A DNA stretch of 64,000 nt. It comes from Myxococcales bacterium (GTDB lineage Bacteria > Myxococcota_A > Polyangia > Fen-1088). The translations under genes were made by a program, and so were the position numbers. Shown here in pieces: positions 45,087-54,153 of the stretch (within the stretch, counting starts at the first letter, position 1; each line of letters begins with the position of its first letter). The notes beneath the pieces were generated by a model. That model was not told where the DNA came from and ran no database searches. It saw nothing but the letters and a program-made list of their open reading frames with translations. The DNA lies in NCBI GenBank assembly GCA_022184915.1, contig JAGTJU010000002.1, positions 1-64,000 on the forward strand, given 5' to 3'.

Positions 45087-45580
45087 TCACGGCTTGTCCG
45101 GGCGTTTTTGCCTCCGAGCATCGCTGGTGCCTTGGGCTTCGCGGCGCCTGAAGCTGTCGCCCTCGATGGGGATAATGTCGGCGTGGTGGATGATTCGATC
45201 GATAAGGGCGATGGCGCAGGTGGCGTTGGGGAAGATGGATGGCCAGTCTGAAAATGGCAGATTGGTCGTGAGCAGAATGCTCTTGTTCTCGTAGCGACGG
45301 GAGACGACTTGAAAGAGAAGGTCGGCGTTTCGATTGTCGTAGGAGAGATAGCCGAGCTCGTCGCACACGAGCAGCGCCGGTTGGGCGTAGTGGCGTAGAC
45401 GGCGATCGAGACCGCGAGGGCTGTCCTGGCTGCTGAGGTCCATGAGGAGCTCCGCGGCTGTCACCGACAGGACCGAGTGGCCGTGAAGAATGGCTTGATG
45501 AGCGACGTTTTTGGCTATCATGGTTTTGCCGAGTCCTTGCGGAGCCACCAGGATGAGATTGCGACCATGTTTGGTGAAGT
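45087..45580 (-). pseudogene. IstB 3' part, fused to an ISAzo13 fragment
   Basis: The frame FTKHGRNLILVAPQGLGKTM, then [20 protein letters not shown] is the C-terminal two thirds of an IstB ATPase of an IS21 element different from the one at 40.6-43.2 kb. Its 5' end is replaced by ISAzo13 sequence; the join is at GTACAAGAA, a short sequence common to both. The istA gene is absent. Confidence 0.85.
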
Positions 45581-46236
45581 ACAAGAATGGCGGCCGCGAG
45601 CTCAGCGGGAAGGGAGATCCGGTCGATGTCAACGTGCACGACTTCGTCGACGACGAAAAGGGACGCGCCACACCGTACGGCATCTACGACCTCCAGAAGA
45701 ACGAGGCGTGGGTCAGCGTTAGCGTGAGCCACGACACGGGGGAATTCGCGGTGCAGAGCATCCGCACCTGGTGGAGCGAGATGGGCGCCCCGAGGTATCC
45801 AAACGCGACCTCGCTCGTGATCACGGCGGACGGAGGTGGAAGCAACGGCTATAGGCTGCGCCTATGGAAGCTCGAGCTACAAAAGCTCGTCGACGACCTG
45901 CGCTTCCCCATCACCGTCTGTCATCTGCTTCCGGGAACGAGCAAGTGGAACAAGATCGAGCACCGCTTGTATTCCTTCATCCCCCAGAACTGGCGCGGAA
46001 AGCCTCTGGTCACCCAATAAGTCATCGTCAATCTCATCGCGGCGACGACGACGAAGTCCGGACGGCTCGTGAAGAGCCGAGGCGACAGTCGCACTTGCGC
46101 CAAGGGTCGCCGCGTCTCGGACAAGGGCCTCGCACTCGTGAATCTCGAGCCCAACGTCTTCCACGGCGAGTGGAACTACACCATCCACCCGACCGTACCG
46201 ACATGACGAGACGATCGACTTTTTTCGCGGCAGTCC
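45576..46236 (+). pseudogene. ISAzo13 3' half, inactivated
   Basis: The segment carries the second half of the ISAzo13 transposase from KNGGRELSGKGDPVDVNVHD to the end, including the terminal repeat TTTTTTCGCGGCAGTCCC. A stop codon replaces His-Gln after RGKPLVTQ (46018-46020). Other changes are scattered (GLALVN for DLALVN). Confidence 0.88.
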
Positions 46237-46283
46237 CCAAGGCGCGGCGCCCCCGCTTGCAGCCGTCGGCTCGAGAGCCCACA

Positions 46284-46748
46284 ATGTGGGCGATGGACCT
46301 TTATGCGGAGCTAACCCAGCTGCTGGGGGAAATGCAGCGGCTAAAAGTGGACTACGCACTGTGCGGCGGCATCGCGTTGGCGGTTCACGGTGTGCCCCGC
46401 GCGACCCAAGACATCGACATCCTTGTCCCGGAAGACGCGCTCGATGACTTGCGGCAAAGCGCCCGCGCCGCTGGATACGCTTTCGAGACCGAACCGCTCG
46501 ATTTTCCAAGCGGCGTGACCATCGTGCGTTTCACCAAGGTCCTCGCCGACGGCCAACCGCTGATGCTTGATGCGCTTATTGCCAAGGGGCCGCTACACAA
46601 AGTGTGGAAGCAACGTCAGACCTTGAGTTTCGACGGCGGTACGGTGACCGTCGTCTCGCGCGAGGGGCTCATTTCACTGAAGCTTGCAGCAGGACGGCCT
46701 CAAGATCTGGTTGACGTTCAAAAACTCGCGGAGGTCAACCGTGGTTGA
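46284..46748 (+). CDS. AbiEii-like nucleotidyltransferase, possible toxin-antitoxin member
   Basis: The 154-residue protein has the nucleotidyltransferase core CGGIALAVHGVPRATQDIDI (GG ... DxD, about residues 26-46) with a third Asp in LMLDALIAKG and a helical tail (SREGLISLKLAAGRPQDLVD), like small AbiEii/DUF6036 enzymes. ATG 46284 and ATG 46293 are both possible; the family start MDLYAELTQLLGEM favours 46293. The stop (TGA 46746-46748) lies 1 bp before the start of a small partner gene, as in two-gene nucleotidyltransferase modules. Confidence 0.8.
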   Translation: MWAMDLYAELTQLLGEMQRLKVDYALCGGIALAVHGVPRATQDIDILVPEDALDDLRQSARAAGYAFETEPLDFPSGVTIVRFTKVLADGQPLMLDALIAKGPLHKVWKQRQTLSFDGGTVTVVSREGLISLKLAAGRPQDLVDVQKLAEVNRG

Positions 46749-46749
46749 C

Positions 46750-46935
46750 ATGAGCCCTTCCGCCATCACCGAACGGCTCAAGAGCATGGCGGCCGCGCAG
46801 CGGCATCGTGGCTACGTCGCCAAGGGCGTGGATATGTCACCGGCCGCCATCTCCAGCCGCTTGAAGATGCAGAGCCAGTTGACGAACGTGTGCCTGCGCC
46901 TGGGCCAACTCCGACCGCGCGCACAAGAGTCATGA
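46750..46935 (+). CDS. 61-residue partner of the nucleotidyltransferase
   Basis: From ATG 46750 the product reads MSPSAITERLKSMAAAQRHR, GYVAKGVDMSPAAISSRLKM and QSQLTNVCLRLGQLRPRAQE. The motif MSPxAIxxRLK occurs twice, at residues 1-10 and 29-38, hinting at an internal duplication of a helical unit. Small proteins of this kind follow such nucleotidyltransferases in many genomes, but their function is unknown. The spacing indicates translational coupling. Confidence 0.65.
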   Translation: MSPSAITERLKSMAAAQRHRGYVAKGVDMSPAAISSRLKMQSQLTNVCLRLGQLRPRAQES

Positions 46936-46987
46936 GCTCTGCACGTCGCGAACGATATCATCAGCAAGCTCGCGCAAGCATGGGCGG

Positions 46988-47063
46988 CGCACAGGAAGTC
47001 TAAGCACCACATCCTTCCGCGTCAGCCTGGCAACGCAAAGTAGAAATGTCCGCTTTTGTGCAG
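46988..47063. mobile_element. Solo right end of ISNCY with R-repeat flank
   Basis: CAACGCAAAGTAGAAATGTC followed by CGCTTTTGTGCA is the ISNCY right terminal repeat, read inward. It is preceded by CACAGGAAGTCTAAGCACCA and further sequence matching the inverted R-repeat right end. No left end or transposase accompanies it. Confidence 0.7.
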
Positions 47064-47126
47064 GCGGTCTCAAGGCAACGACGCAACGGTTCGACGTGAC
47101 GATTCACTCGAACGGAGGCATATATG

Positions 47127-47342
47127 GGACGCTGGGGAGATGGCCAAGGGAAGCTGCGCACGGGACGAACGCGCCGAAAGCGCCAAGGGCGAACCTCTGC
47201 CCAGGGGCGCATGTGCGACATGGTGATGGTCGGCGACCGACCTGTGCAGGCTTCAGACCGAGCTGTCCCCGTGCATTGGGAGGAAGATCTCATCATCGGC
47301 AAGAATGGCGAATCCGCCATCGGAACTCTAGTAGAGGCCTAG
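47127..47342 (+). pseudogene. IS30-family transposase fragment
   Basis: The frame reads MCDMVMVGDRPVQASDRAVP then VHWEEDLIIGKNGESAIGTL VE in pieces typical of IS30 transposases around their first catalytic Asp (HWEGDLIIGKNGQSAIGTL in the family). It begins near a GACGCTGGGGAGATGGCC sequence also found at 23928 and is cut at its 3' side by IS4 copy 2. Confidence 0.8.
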
Positions 47343-47345
47343 CTA

Positions 47346-48732
47346 CAATGCTGTTCACTTAAGAAACCTCGTAACCATCTGAAAATATTGTGCAATTCGT
47401 CTTGACAAGGCCCGAGGCTGCGAGCGCCGGCCTTCATGAGCCTGCTTCGTGGACCTGGCGATCACTTTCGAGCGTTCTTCAAACTGACCAGTGGCTGTGC
47501 GGACAAGTTCGACCGGACACGGACATGGAGCGCCCGCAGCGTCTTGATGTGGCTGATGGTCCTGACGATGCCGGACCGAAAGATGAGCTATCGACGGAGC
47601 TTGCGGATCGTGGCGTACTACGGGCGCAAGGTGTTCGATTGGGCGAAGGTACCGACGTTGTCGTCCATCAGTGAAGCAAGAAAGAAGGTCTCGATCGAGA
47701 CATGCCGTGGGTTGCTGCACCAGCTGGTCGAGCGGTGCGAGTCCATCATGCCGACTCCGAAAACCCCGTGGGGGAAACGTCGATTCATCGCGTTCGATGG
47801 AACGCGGGTTGTGTTGCCGCGCAGCGCGGATACAGCGAGGAAGATGGCGCGGCCGAAGCGGCCGAATGGGACGTCGGTGCACAATCCACAAGGGTTGGTG
47901 GTGATGGCTGCGGATGTGTTTCGCCGTCTTCCGTTGGATTGGTCCCTGACCGGAAAAGGCATCGGCGAGAGGACGTCCATGCAGAAGCTGGTTCACCGAT
48001 TGCCGTTCAAGGCAGGCGACGTGGCCGTCATGGACAGAGGGTTTCCGAGTCGCCACCTGTTCTCAGCCTTGATTGAACATGGCGTTGACATCATTGCGAG
48101 AATGAGCGCATCGAAGGCGACGGCGTGGAAAGAGCTCAAGCCATTCTTGTCTTCAAACAAGAAGACCGCCCAAGTGACACTGACGCTTCCGGGGGCAAAA
48201 GGGAACATTGAGCTTCAGGTGCGCGTCGTCGAGCGCGACGCAAAGCCAGGCCGCCCGAGGAAAGGCACGAAGAACGAAAGGATGGTCATCGTGTCCACCT
48301 TGAGCGGAAAGGACGGATTCGATCGCAAAGACATCATCAAGCTCTACGCCTCTCGATGGGGAATCGAATCTCTCTTCAAGGAAATGAAGAGCTTCATGCA
48401 GACCGAGGACTTCCACAGCAAGAGCGTCCAAGGATGTGAACAGGAACTCATTTCCGCGATGATCTGGATAGCCCTGGCATCGTTCCTTCAAGCAGAAGCG
48501 GAGCGTACCCTTGATGGCCGACGCGTCGTTCGCGCAGACTGCCTACGAGCGGCCGGTGATCTGCTCTTTGCGATGCTTTCAGGAAAATCCATCCTTGAAC
48601 AGATGGACGATGACATCGCTGCCCTTCGAATGTTCGCGTACGCCCCACAACAAGACAGGCACTATCCGAGGGAGTGCAAACGTCCCTTCGGTCGCACCAT
48701 CCAAAGGGGTGGTGCTTAAGTGAACAGCATTG
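47346..48732. mobile_element. IS4-family insertion sequence, copy 2
   Basis: A complete 1,387-bp element with the same 18-bp ends as copy 1 and a perfect 10-bp target duplication GGCCTAGCTA (47336-47345 and 48733-48742). It inserted into an IS30 transposase fragment. Confidence 0.95.
47436..48719 (+). CDS. IS4-family transposase (copy 2)
   Basis: The 427-residue transposase is intact, with the same DDE motifs as copy 1. It differs at a few residues (KKTAQVTLTLPGAKGN, LLFAMLSGKSILEQ), so it is a distinct, slightly diverged copy rather than a recent duplicate of copies 1 and 3. Confidence 0.93.
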   Translation: MSLLRGPGDHFRAFFKLTSGCADKFDRTRTWSARSVLMWLMVLTMPDRKMSYRRSLRIVAYYGRKVFDWAKVPTLSSISEARKKVSIETCRGLLHQLVERCESIMPTPKTPWGKRRFIAFDGTRVVLPRSADTARKMARPKRPNGTSVHNPQGLVVMAADVFRRLPLDWSLTGKGIGERTSMQKLVHRLPFKAGDVAVMDRGFPSRHLFSALIEHGVDIIARMSASKATAWKELKPFLSSNKKTAQVTLTLPGAKGNIELQVRVVERDAKPGRPRKGTKNERMVIVSTLSGKDGFDRKDIIKLYASRWGIESLFKEMKSFMQTEDFHSKSVQGCEQELISAMIWIALASFLQAEAERTLDGRRVVRADCLRAAGDLLFAMLSGKSILEQMDDDIAALRMFAYAPQQDRHYPRECKRPFGRTIQRGGA

Positions 48733-48750
48733 GGCCTAGCTATGGCCTAG

Positions 48751-49791
48751 CTAGGCTTTACCCAACTTTGCAGCCAAACCGATCACCACGGTGGAAAGCA
48801 CCACCAACGCCAACCCCGTGGCCAGGCGTTTGAGGGTGTGGCGACCACATCCCTGCCACTCGCCAAGTTGCAAGCCCCACAGGGTGGAGAATACGATGAT
48901 GAACGCCATGTGCAGCGTCCAGCCGGCGAAGTCGTAGGTGCCCAAGTAGGTGGAGCCAAATCCATAGAACATGAATTGGCTGTACCAAATAACCCCTGCC
49001 ATTCCCGAAAATAGGTAGTTGTTCGCCAGCGGCTTTTGGGTGTCAACGTAATCGCCGCTGCTGCGGTTGCGCGCATGCAAGAACGTGCACCACAGCAAGT
49101 TCGTGGTGAAGCCTCCGCCCATGATGAACACGAACGCGACGCTGTTCTGCCACAAATTTGGCGTTCCTTCGGCCAGCGCCAAGGACGCCAGCGGTTTGCC
49201 AGCCGCTAGGCCGAAGGCGAAACACGCGCTCAGTAGCCCCGACACCACCGCCACCAGCAAGCCGCGCCCCAAATGAAACTCGGCCACCGTGGCCCGCTGT
49301 TGTGAGGGCGATAGCTCGCGCTCTTTCAGCATGCCGGCTTGTCCGCACAACGCGATGCCAACCACACACAAGGCCACCCCGCCCAACGTGGCCAAGCCCG
49401 AAGCTTGCGTGACCAGAAATCCCAACTGCCCTTGCTGCAGCATGGGCACCAAGGTGCCGAAGGCCGCACAGAAGCCCAAGGCCACCGCCATGCCCAAAGA
49501 CACGCCTAGGTAGCGCATGGTCATGCCGAAGGTCAGGCCGCCAATGCCCCACAACAAGCCAAAGCCAAAGCAGGAGAGGATTACATTCGCGGGCGCCGAT
49601 TGCATAAGCCGCTCCCAATGCGGCACCATGGCCAGCACCACCAGCCACGGCATCAACAGCCACGCGAACACGCCATTGACCAGCCAATAGCTTTCCCACG
49701 ACCACCCGCGTACGCGACGAAAAGGCACGTAGAAACTGCCGGCGGCCAGGCCGCCAATGCCGTGAAACAACACCGCAAACAAAGCGCTCAT
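48751..49791 (-). CDS. RhaT-type sugar/proton symporter
   Basis: The 346-residue inner-membrane protein is built of about ten hydrophobic helices and resembles the L-rhamnose/H+ symporter RhaT: it begins MSALFAVLFHGIGGLAAGSF then YVPFRRVRGWSWE, and includes LLWGIGGLTFGMTMRYLGVS and AAFGTLVPMLQ. ATG 49791 was chosen because it directly precedes the first membrane helix; the longer frame adds charged residues. It is divergent from the sugar isomerase gene (113 bp apart), so the two probably share a control region and act in uptake and catabolism of a deoxysugar or related sugar. The true substrate is uncertain. Confidence 0.85.
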   Translation of the reverse strand: MSALFAVLFHGIGGLAAGSFYVPFRRVRGWSWESYWLVNGVFAWLLMPWLVVLAMVPHWERLMQSAPANVILSCFGFGLLWGIGGLTFGMTMRYLGVSLGMAVALGFCAAFGTLVPMLQQGQLGFLVTQASGLATLGGVALCVVGIALCGQAGMLKERELSPSQQRATVAEFHLGRGLLVAVVSGLLSACFAFGLAAGKPLASLALAEGTPNLWQNSVAFVFIMGGGFTTNLLWCTFLHARNRSSGDYVDTQKPLANNYLFSGMAGVIWYSQFMFYGFGSTYLGTYDFAGWTLHMAFIIVFSTLWGLQLGEWQGCGRHTLKRLATGLALVVLSTVVIGLAAKLGKA

Positions 49792-49904
49792 GCTGTGCCA
49801 CTTCTTGGCCTCGATGGCCGCTTTCGCATTTGACCAGATTGTCCATGCCGCCCACCAGCGGGCACATGGCCTTCGCAAGCCGCGGCGCCCATCATGGCAG
49901 CTGT

Positions 49905-50735
49905 ATGAAATTGCAAGTCATGAGGCATTTGTGGGGTTTGGATGCGGTGACGCCCTCGCTGCTGACGCGGATCAAAGGCGCCGGTTACGACGGCGTGGAG
50001 GGCATGCTGCCTGCGGGCATGGAAGCGCACGTTTACCGTGAGCTTTGCCTTGAGTATGGCCTCGACTGTGTGTTTCAAGTGGTCACATGTTTTCCCGAAC
50101 CGGGCGGCAGCGTGCAAGACCACGTGCGGTCGTTTCGCGCGCAGATGGAGGTGGCGGCGCAGGTGCGTCCGCGCTTCGTGAACGCCCACAGCGGCGTTGA
50201 CTGTTGGGAGGCCGAAGAAGCCAAGGCGTTTTTTCGTGAAGCTTTGGCGATTGAACGCGACCTGGGATTGCTGGTGGCCCACGAAACCCACCGCGGGCGC
50301 GTGTTGTTTAACCCGCGCGACACGCTGGCCATGTTGCGCGCGTTTGCCGATCTGAAGATCACGGCAGACTTCAGCCATTGGGTGAATGTGTGTGAGCGGT
50401 TGCCGTTTGATCAGAAGGCGGCGTTCGATTTGGCAATTGAGCACGCCGTGCACATTCACGCGCGCGTGGGGCATGAGCAGGGGCCGCAGGTGTACGATCC
50501 GCGCGCCCCGCAGTGGCAGGCCCACGTTCAGGCCCACGAAAATTGGTGGTCGCGAATTTGGCAGCGGCAAGCCGCACGTGGGGCCACGACCTCCACGCTG
50601 ACGCCCGAGTTTGGACCGCCACCTTATGAGATGCTCATGCCCTACACACAAGCGCCGATCGTGAACATGTGGGACGTGGCCGTGTGGCAGATGCAGCGCC
50701 AGCGCCAGCGTTTTGCTGACGCGTGCGGCGCCTGA
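49905..50735 (+). CDS. Sugar phosphate isomerase/epimerase (xylose isomerase-like TIM barrel)
   Basis: The 276-residue product from ATG 49905 (MKLQVMRHLWGLD) matches the AP-endonuclease-2/xylose isomerase-like TIM barrel. Likely metal ligands are visible: HSGVDCWEAEEAK, LLVAHETHRGR (Glu), ITADFSHWVNV (Asp/His), VHIHARVGHEQGPQ (His) and TLTPEFGPPPYEM (Glu). Such enzymes interconvert ketoses and aldoses. The divergent transporter suggests that it processes the imported sugar. It converges with the PhyH gene, whose stop lies 14 bp away. Confidence 0.82.
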   Translation: MKLQVMRHLWGLDAVTPSLLTRIKGAGYDGVEGMLPAGMEAHVYRELCLEYGLDCVFQVVTCFPEPGGSVQDHVRSFRAQMEVAAQVRPRFVNAHSGVDCWEAEEAKAFFREALAIERDLGLLVAHETHRGRVLFNPRDTLAMLRAFADLKITADFSHWVNVCERLPFDQKAAFDLAIEHAVHIHARVGHEQGPQVYDPRAPQWQAHVQAHENWWSRIWQRQAARGATTSTLTPEFGPPPYEMLMPYTQAPIVNMWDVAVWQMQRQRQRFADACGA

Positions 50736-50749
50736 TCGCGCCTGCAACA

Positions 50750-51664
50750 TCAGCAGATCTTCCCGCGTTTGCTGGCGGGCCCATGTCCGGGGGGATCGGC
50801 ACCTACCCAACGTTCGTCCACGGGCTGGCAAGCCAGCTGATAGCGGCTGTCGGATGACAATCGAAAGCTTTGGCTTCGGTTGTCGAGGCCCCCATGCACG
50901 AGAAACATATCGAAGATCAGCACGTCACCGGTCGCGAATGGGCTTGTGAGCCAGCGGCCCTTGAACCCGCGTTGCAGGTTCACCGGATCGTCAGAGAGCC
51001 ATCCGTTAAGCCCGCGCGCTGAGCGCGAATCGTCGTCGGGTTTGTTGCTGCAATAGGTATCCACGTCGCGTTGGCCGTAGCCATTGCGCAACCGCTCGTT
51101 CAAATGCGAGCCTTCAAGCACCATCACACCGCCCATGTCGAGATCCACATCGCCGAGCGGCGTCCACGCGGTGTAAAGCCTGTGCGTGCCGCGGCCCATG
51201 TACACAATGTCGCAATGGGGGGGCGTGCCTTTTCCCGGGGCCACGCAGCGCAACCATGTAAAATCAAAATGCCGAACTTGCCCGCCCAAGAAGCCCTCAA
51301 AAAAGCGCATCATGCGGCCTTCTGGGTTGTAGAGCAGATGCTTGAGCGCCGCGTTTTGCGCCGCCATATCGGGGCGAAAGTAAAGGTCCGTACCACGCCG
51401 GGCCACGGCCTCGTCGATGTTGGTGCCGGGTTCAAGCTGCGCTTCGTCGGCCAGCGCTTGCACGATCGGACCGCGCGCGGCCAACACTTCGTTGCGATCC
51501 AACAAGTTGCTCAGCAGCAGGTATCCGTCTTGCTTCATGCGCGCCTGAAGCGCCACGGTGTCGGCGGCGATGTCGTCTGATCGGCGCATTGGTCCAAAAC
51601 GCTCGGGGCTTGTGTCCAAGGCCTTGCCCAATGATGTGATCGGCTGCGCGTGCTCCATGTTCAT
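50750..51664 (-). CDS. Phytanoyl-CoA dioxygenase (PhyH) family enzyme
   Basis: The protein of about 304 residues is an Fe(II)/2-oxoglutarate oxygenase. The iron ligands are visible in GTPPHCDIVYMGRGTHRLYT (HxD) and FDMFLVHGGLDNRSQ (distal His), and SSDSRYQLACQP holds the 2-oxoglutarate-binding Arg. DMGGVMVLEGSHLNERLR is a typical PhyH segment. ATG 51664 and ATG 51658 are both possible. It lies downstream of the AraC gene on the same strand, 105 bp apart, and may hydroxylate or cleave a sugar-derived or side-chain substrate in the same pathway. Confidence 0.85.
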   Translation of the reverse strand: MNMEHAQPITSLGKALDTSPERFGPMRRSDDIAADTVALQARMKQDGYLLLSNLLDRNEVLAARGPIVQALADEAQLEPGTNIDEAVARRGTDLYFRPDMAAQNAALKHLLYNPEGRMMRFFEGFLGGQVRHFDFTWLRCVAPGKGTPPHCDIVYMGRGTHRLYTAWTPLGDVDLDMGGVMVLEGSHLNERLRNGYGQRDVDTYCSNKPDDDSRSARGLNGWLSDDPVNLQRGFKGRWLTSPFATGDVLIFDMFLVHGGLDNRSQSFRLSSDSRYQLACQPVDERWVGADPPGHGPASKRGKIC

Positions 51665-51769
51665 GGCGATCCCCCTGCCGTCAAGCATGCGCGCCTTGGG
51701 CGGGCGGGGGCATGGCGGGCTTGGGCAAAGACTTGTGCGTTTTGGTCGCGCGCCCCGAGCTATCCGCGC

Positions 51770-52603
51770 TTAGGCCGTTCGCGACATTTTGCGGCGGTAG
51801 CTGCGAGGGGGCACGCCAATGATCTGTTTGAAGCGCCGCGAAAAGTGAAATTCGTCGCAGAATCCCAGCTCAAGTGCGATTTCCTTGTCAGTCATGTGGC
51901 CATGACGAATCAGCTCGCACGCCCGTTCCAGTAATCGCGCGCTGCGGTATCGGGCCGGGGGCACGCCCACAACTTGCACGAATTTCTTGCGAAAAGTTTC
52001 GTAGCTCATGCCCATTTCTCGCGCCAGGTCTGCCAAATCCACCGACTGGTCTACGTCGGACGCCAGCAGCGCGCACGCGCGAGCGATTTCGGGCAAGGGC
52101 CCTTGCCCGCGGGCCGCCGCCGCACCGCCCGTGACAATTTCCGCCAACACGTCTTGCAGCCGGCACACCTCAAGCAGCGGCAGCGTCAAGCCGGGCTTGC
52201 GGGCGCGCTGCACCACCTGCTCAAGCCGCCGCAACCAAACGTCCACGGGGTGGGCGTGATGTTTGGGCGCGGTGGGATCCAATATGCCCTTGGCCCGCCA
52301 AAGATCGAACACGGGGCCGTCGAAGATGAGATAAAACTCGCTCCACGTTTGCCCGGGCTTGGGGCCATAGGCATGGGGCAGGTCGGGAAACAGCAGGATC
52401 ACGTCACCTGGATCGATGTCTTGGTGGATGCCATTGCGATCGCGGTACTGGGCGCCGCCCGACAACGAATACACCAGCGCGTAATGACCCAAGGTGCGCC
52501 ACTCGTGCGGGCCTTGGCTATTGCGAATGAGGCCGGCTTCCGTGATCCGTCCCAGTTGTGAGGCGGTGGAATACTGAAAGCGAAAGCGATTGCCGGGCCG
52601 CAT
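51770..52603 (-). CDS. AraC-family regulator with cupin-like sensor
   Basis: The 277-residue protein has an N-terminal cupin-like ligand domain (HYALVYSLSGGAQYRDRNGI then PGDVILLFPDLPHAYGP) and a C-terminal double helix-turn-helix (SVDLADLAREMGMSYETFRK, then MTDKEIALELGFCDEFHFSR) ending with the family hallmark GVPPRSYRRK. It likely senses a sugar and activates the neighbouring transporter, isomerase and dioxygenase genes; no operator was identified. Confidence 0.9.
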   Translation of the reverse strand: MRPGNRFRFQYSTASQLGRITEAGLIRNSQGPHEWRTLGHYALVYSLSGGAQYRDRNGIHQDIDPGDVILLFPDLPHAYGPKPGQTWSEFYLIFDGPVFDLWRAKGILDPTAPKHHAHPVDVWLRRLEQVVQRARKPGLTLPLLEVCRLQDVLAEIVTGGAAAARGQGPLPEIARACALLASDVDQSVDLADLAREMGMSYETFRKKFVQVVGVPPARYRSARLLERACELIRHGHMTDKEIALELGFCDEFHFSRRFKQIIGVPPRSYRRKMSRTA

Positions 52604-52766
52604 GCAGTCGGCAGCTTAACGCAAAGTCGGCCGCCCGTTTGGTGCCTGTCACCGGCACCCGAGAAACGCCAAAACCTGAGCGCACTGGTGTGAGATTCGC
52701 CTGATCGAGGGTTCCGGGGTAGACGGGGCGCCGCTCGAGGGAGAAGTGGGGAGCTGGGTCTAGACA

Positions 52767-54153
52767 CAATGCTGTTCACTTAAGAAACCTCGTAACCATC
52801 TGAAAATATTGTGCAATTCGTCTTGACAAGGCCCGAGGCTGCGAGCGCCGGCCTTCATGAGCCTGCTTCGTGGACCTGGCGATCACTTTCGAGCGTTCTT
52901 CAAACTGACCAGTGGCTGTGCGGACAAGTTCGACCGGACACGGACATGGAGCGCCCGCAGCGTCTTGATGTGGCTGATGGTCCTGACGATGCCGGACCGA
53001 AAGATGAGCTATCGACGGAGCTTGCGGATCGTGGCGTACTACGGGCGCAAGGTGTTCGATTGGGCGAAGGTACCGACGTTGTCGTCCATCAGTGAAGCAA
53101 GAAAGAAGGTCTCGATCGAGACATGCCGTGGGTTGCTGCACCAGCTGGTCGAGCGGTGCGAGTCCATCATGCCGACTCCGAAAACCCCGTGGGGGAAACG
53201 TCGATTCATCGCGTTCGATGGAACGCGGGTTGTGTTGCCGCGCAGCGCGGATACAGCGAGGAAGATGGCGCGGCCGAAGCGGCCGAATGGGACGTCGGTG
53301 CACAATCCACAAGGGTTGGTGGTGATGGCTGCGGATGTGTTTCGCCGTCTTCCGTTGGATTGGTCCCTGACCGGAAAAGGCATCGGCGAGAGGACGTCCA
53401 TGCAGAAGCTGGTTCACCGATTGCCGTTCAAGGCAGGCGACGTGGCCGTCATGGACAGAGGGTTTCCGAGTCGCCACCTGTTCTCAGCCTTGATTGAACA
53501 TGGCGTTGACATCATTGCGAGAATGAGCGCATCGAAGGCGACGGCGTGGAAAGAGCTCAAGCCATTCTTGTCTTCAAACAAGAAGACCGCGAAAGTGACA
53601 CTGACGCTTCCGGGGGCGAGAGGGAACATTGAGCTTCAGGTGCGCGTCGTCGAGCGCGACGCAAAGCCAGGCCGCCCGAGGAAAGGCACGAAGAACGAAA
53701 GGATGGTCATCGTGTCCACCTTGAGCGGAAAGGACGGATTCGATCGCAAAGACATCATCAAGCTCTACGCCTCTCGATGGGGAATCGAATCTCTCTTCAA
53801 GGAAATGAAGAGCTTCATGCAGACCGAGGACTTCCACAGCAAGAGCGTCCAAGGATGTGAACAGGAACTCATTTCCGCGATGATCTGGATAGCCCTGGCA
53901 TCGTTCCTTCAAGCAGAAGCGGAGCGTACCCTTGATGGCCGACGCGTCGTTCGCGCAGACTGCCTACGAGCGGCCGGTGATCTGCTCTCTGCGATGCTTT
54001 CAGGAAAATCCATCCATGAACAGATGGACGATGACATCGCCGCCCTTCGAATGTTCGCGTACGCCCCACAACAAGACAGGCACTATCCGAGGGAGTGCAA
54101 ACGTCCCTTCGGTCGCACCATCCAAAGGGGTGGTGCTTAAGTGAACAGCATTG
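52767..54153. mobile_element. IS4-family insertion sequence, copy 3
   Basis: A complete 1,387-bp element with 18-bp ends and a perfect 10-bp target duplication GGTCTAGACA (52757-52766 and 54154-54163). Another GGTCTAGACA lies 39 bp further right (from 54194). Together with copy 2 it brackets the sugar gene cluster (48.75-52.6 kb) in direct orientation, a layout that could act as a composite transposon. Confidence 0.95.
52857..54140 (+). CDS. IS4-family transposase (copy 3)
   Basis: The 427-residue product appears identical in sequence to copy 1 (including GARGNIELQ and LLSAMLSGKSIHEQ) and is intact, so copies 1 and 3 are probably related by a recent transposition. Confidence 0.93.
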   Translation: MSLLRGPGDHFRAFFKLTSGCADKFDRTRTWSARSVLMWLMVLTMPDRKMSYRRSLRIVAYYGRKVFDWAKVPTLSSISEARKKVSIETCRGLLHQLVERCESIMPTPKTPWGKRRFIAFDGTRVVLPRSADTARKMARPKRPNGTSVHNPQGLVVMAADVFRRLPLDWSLTGKGIGERTSMQKLVHRLPFKAGDVAVMDRGFPSRHLFSALIEHGVDIIARMSASKATAWKELKPFLSSNKKTAKVTLTLPGARGNIELQVRVVERDAKPGRPRKGTKNERMVIVSTLSGKDGFDRKDIIKLYASRWGIESLFKEMKSFMQTEDFHSKSVQGCEQELISAMIWIALASFLQAEAERTLDGRRVVRADCLRAAGDLLSAMLSGKSIHEQMDDDIAALRMFAYAPQQDRHYPRECKRPFGRTIQRGGA

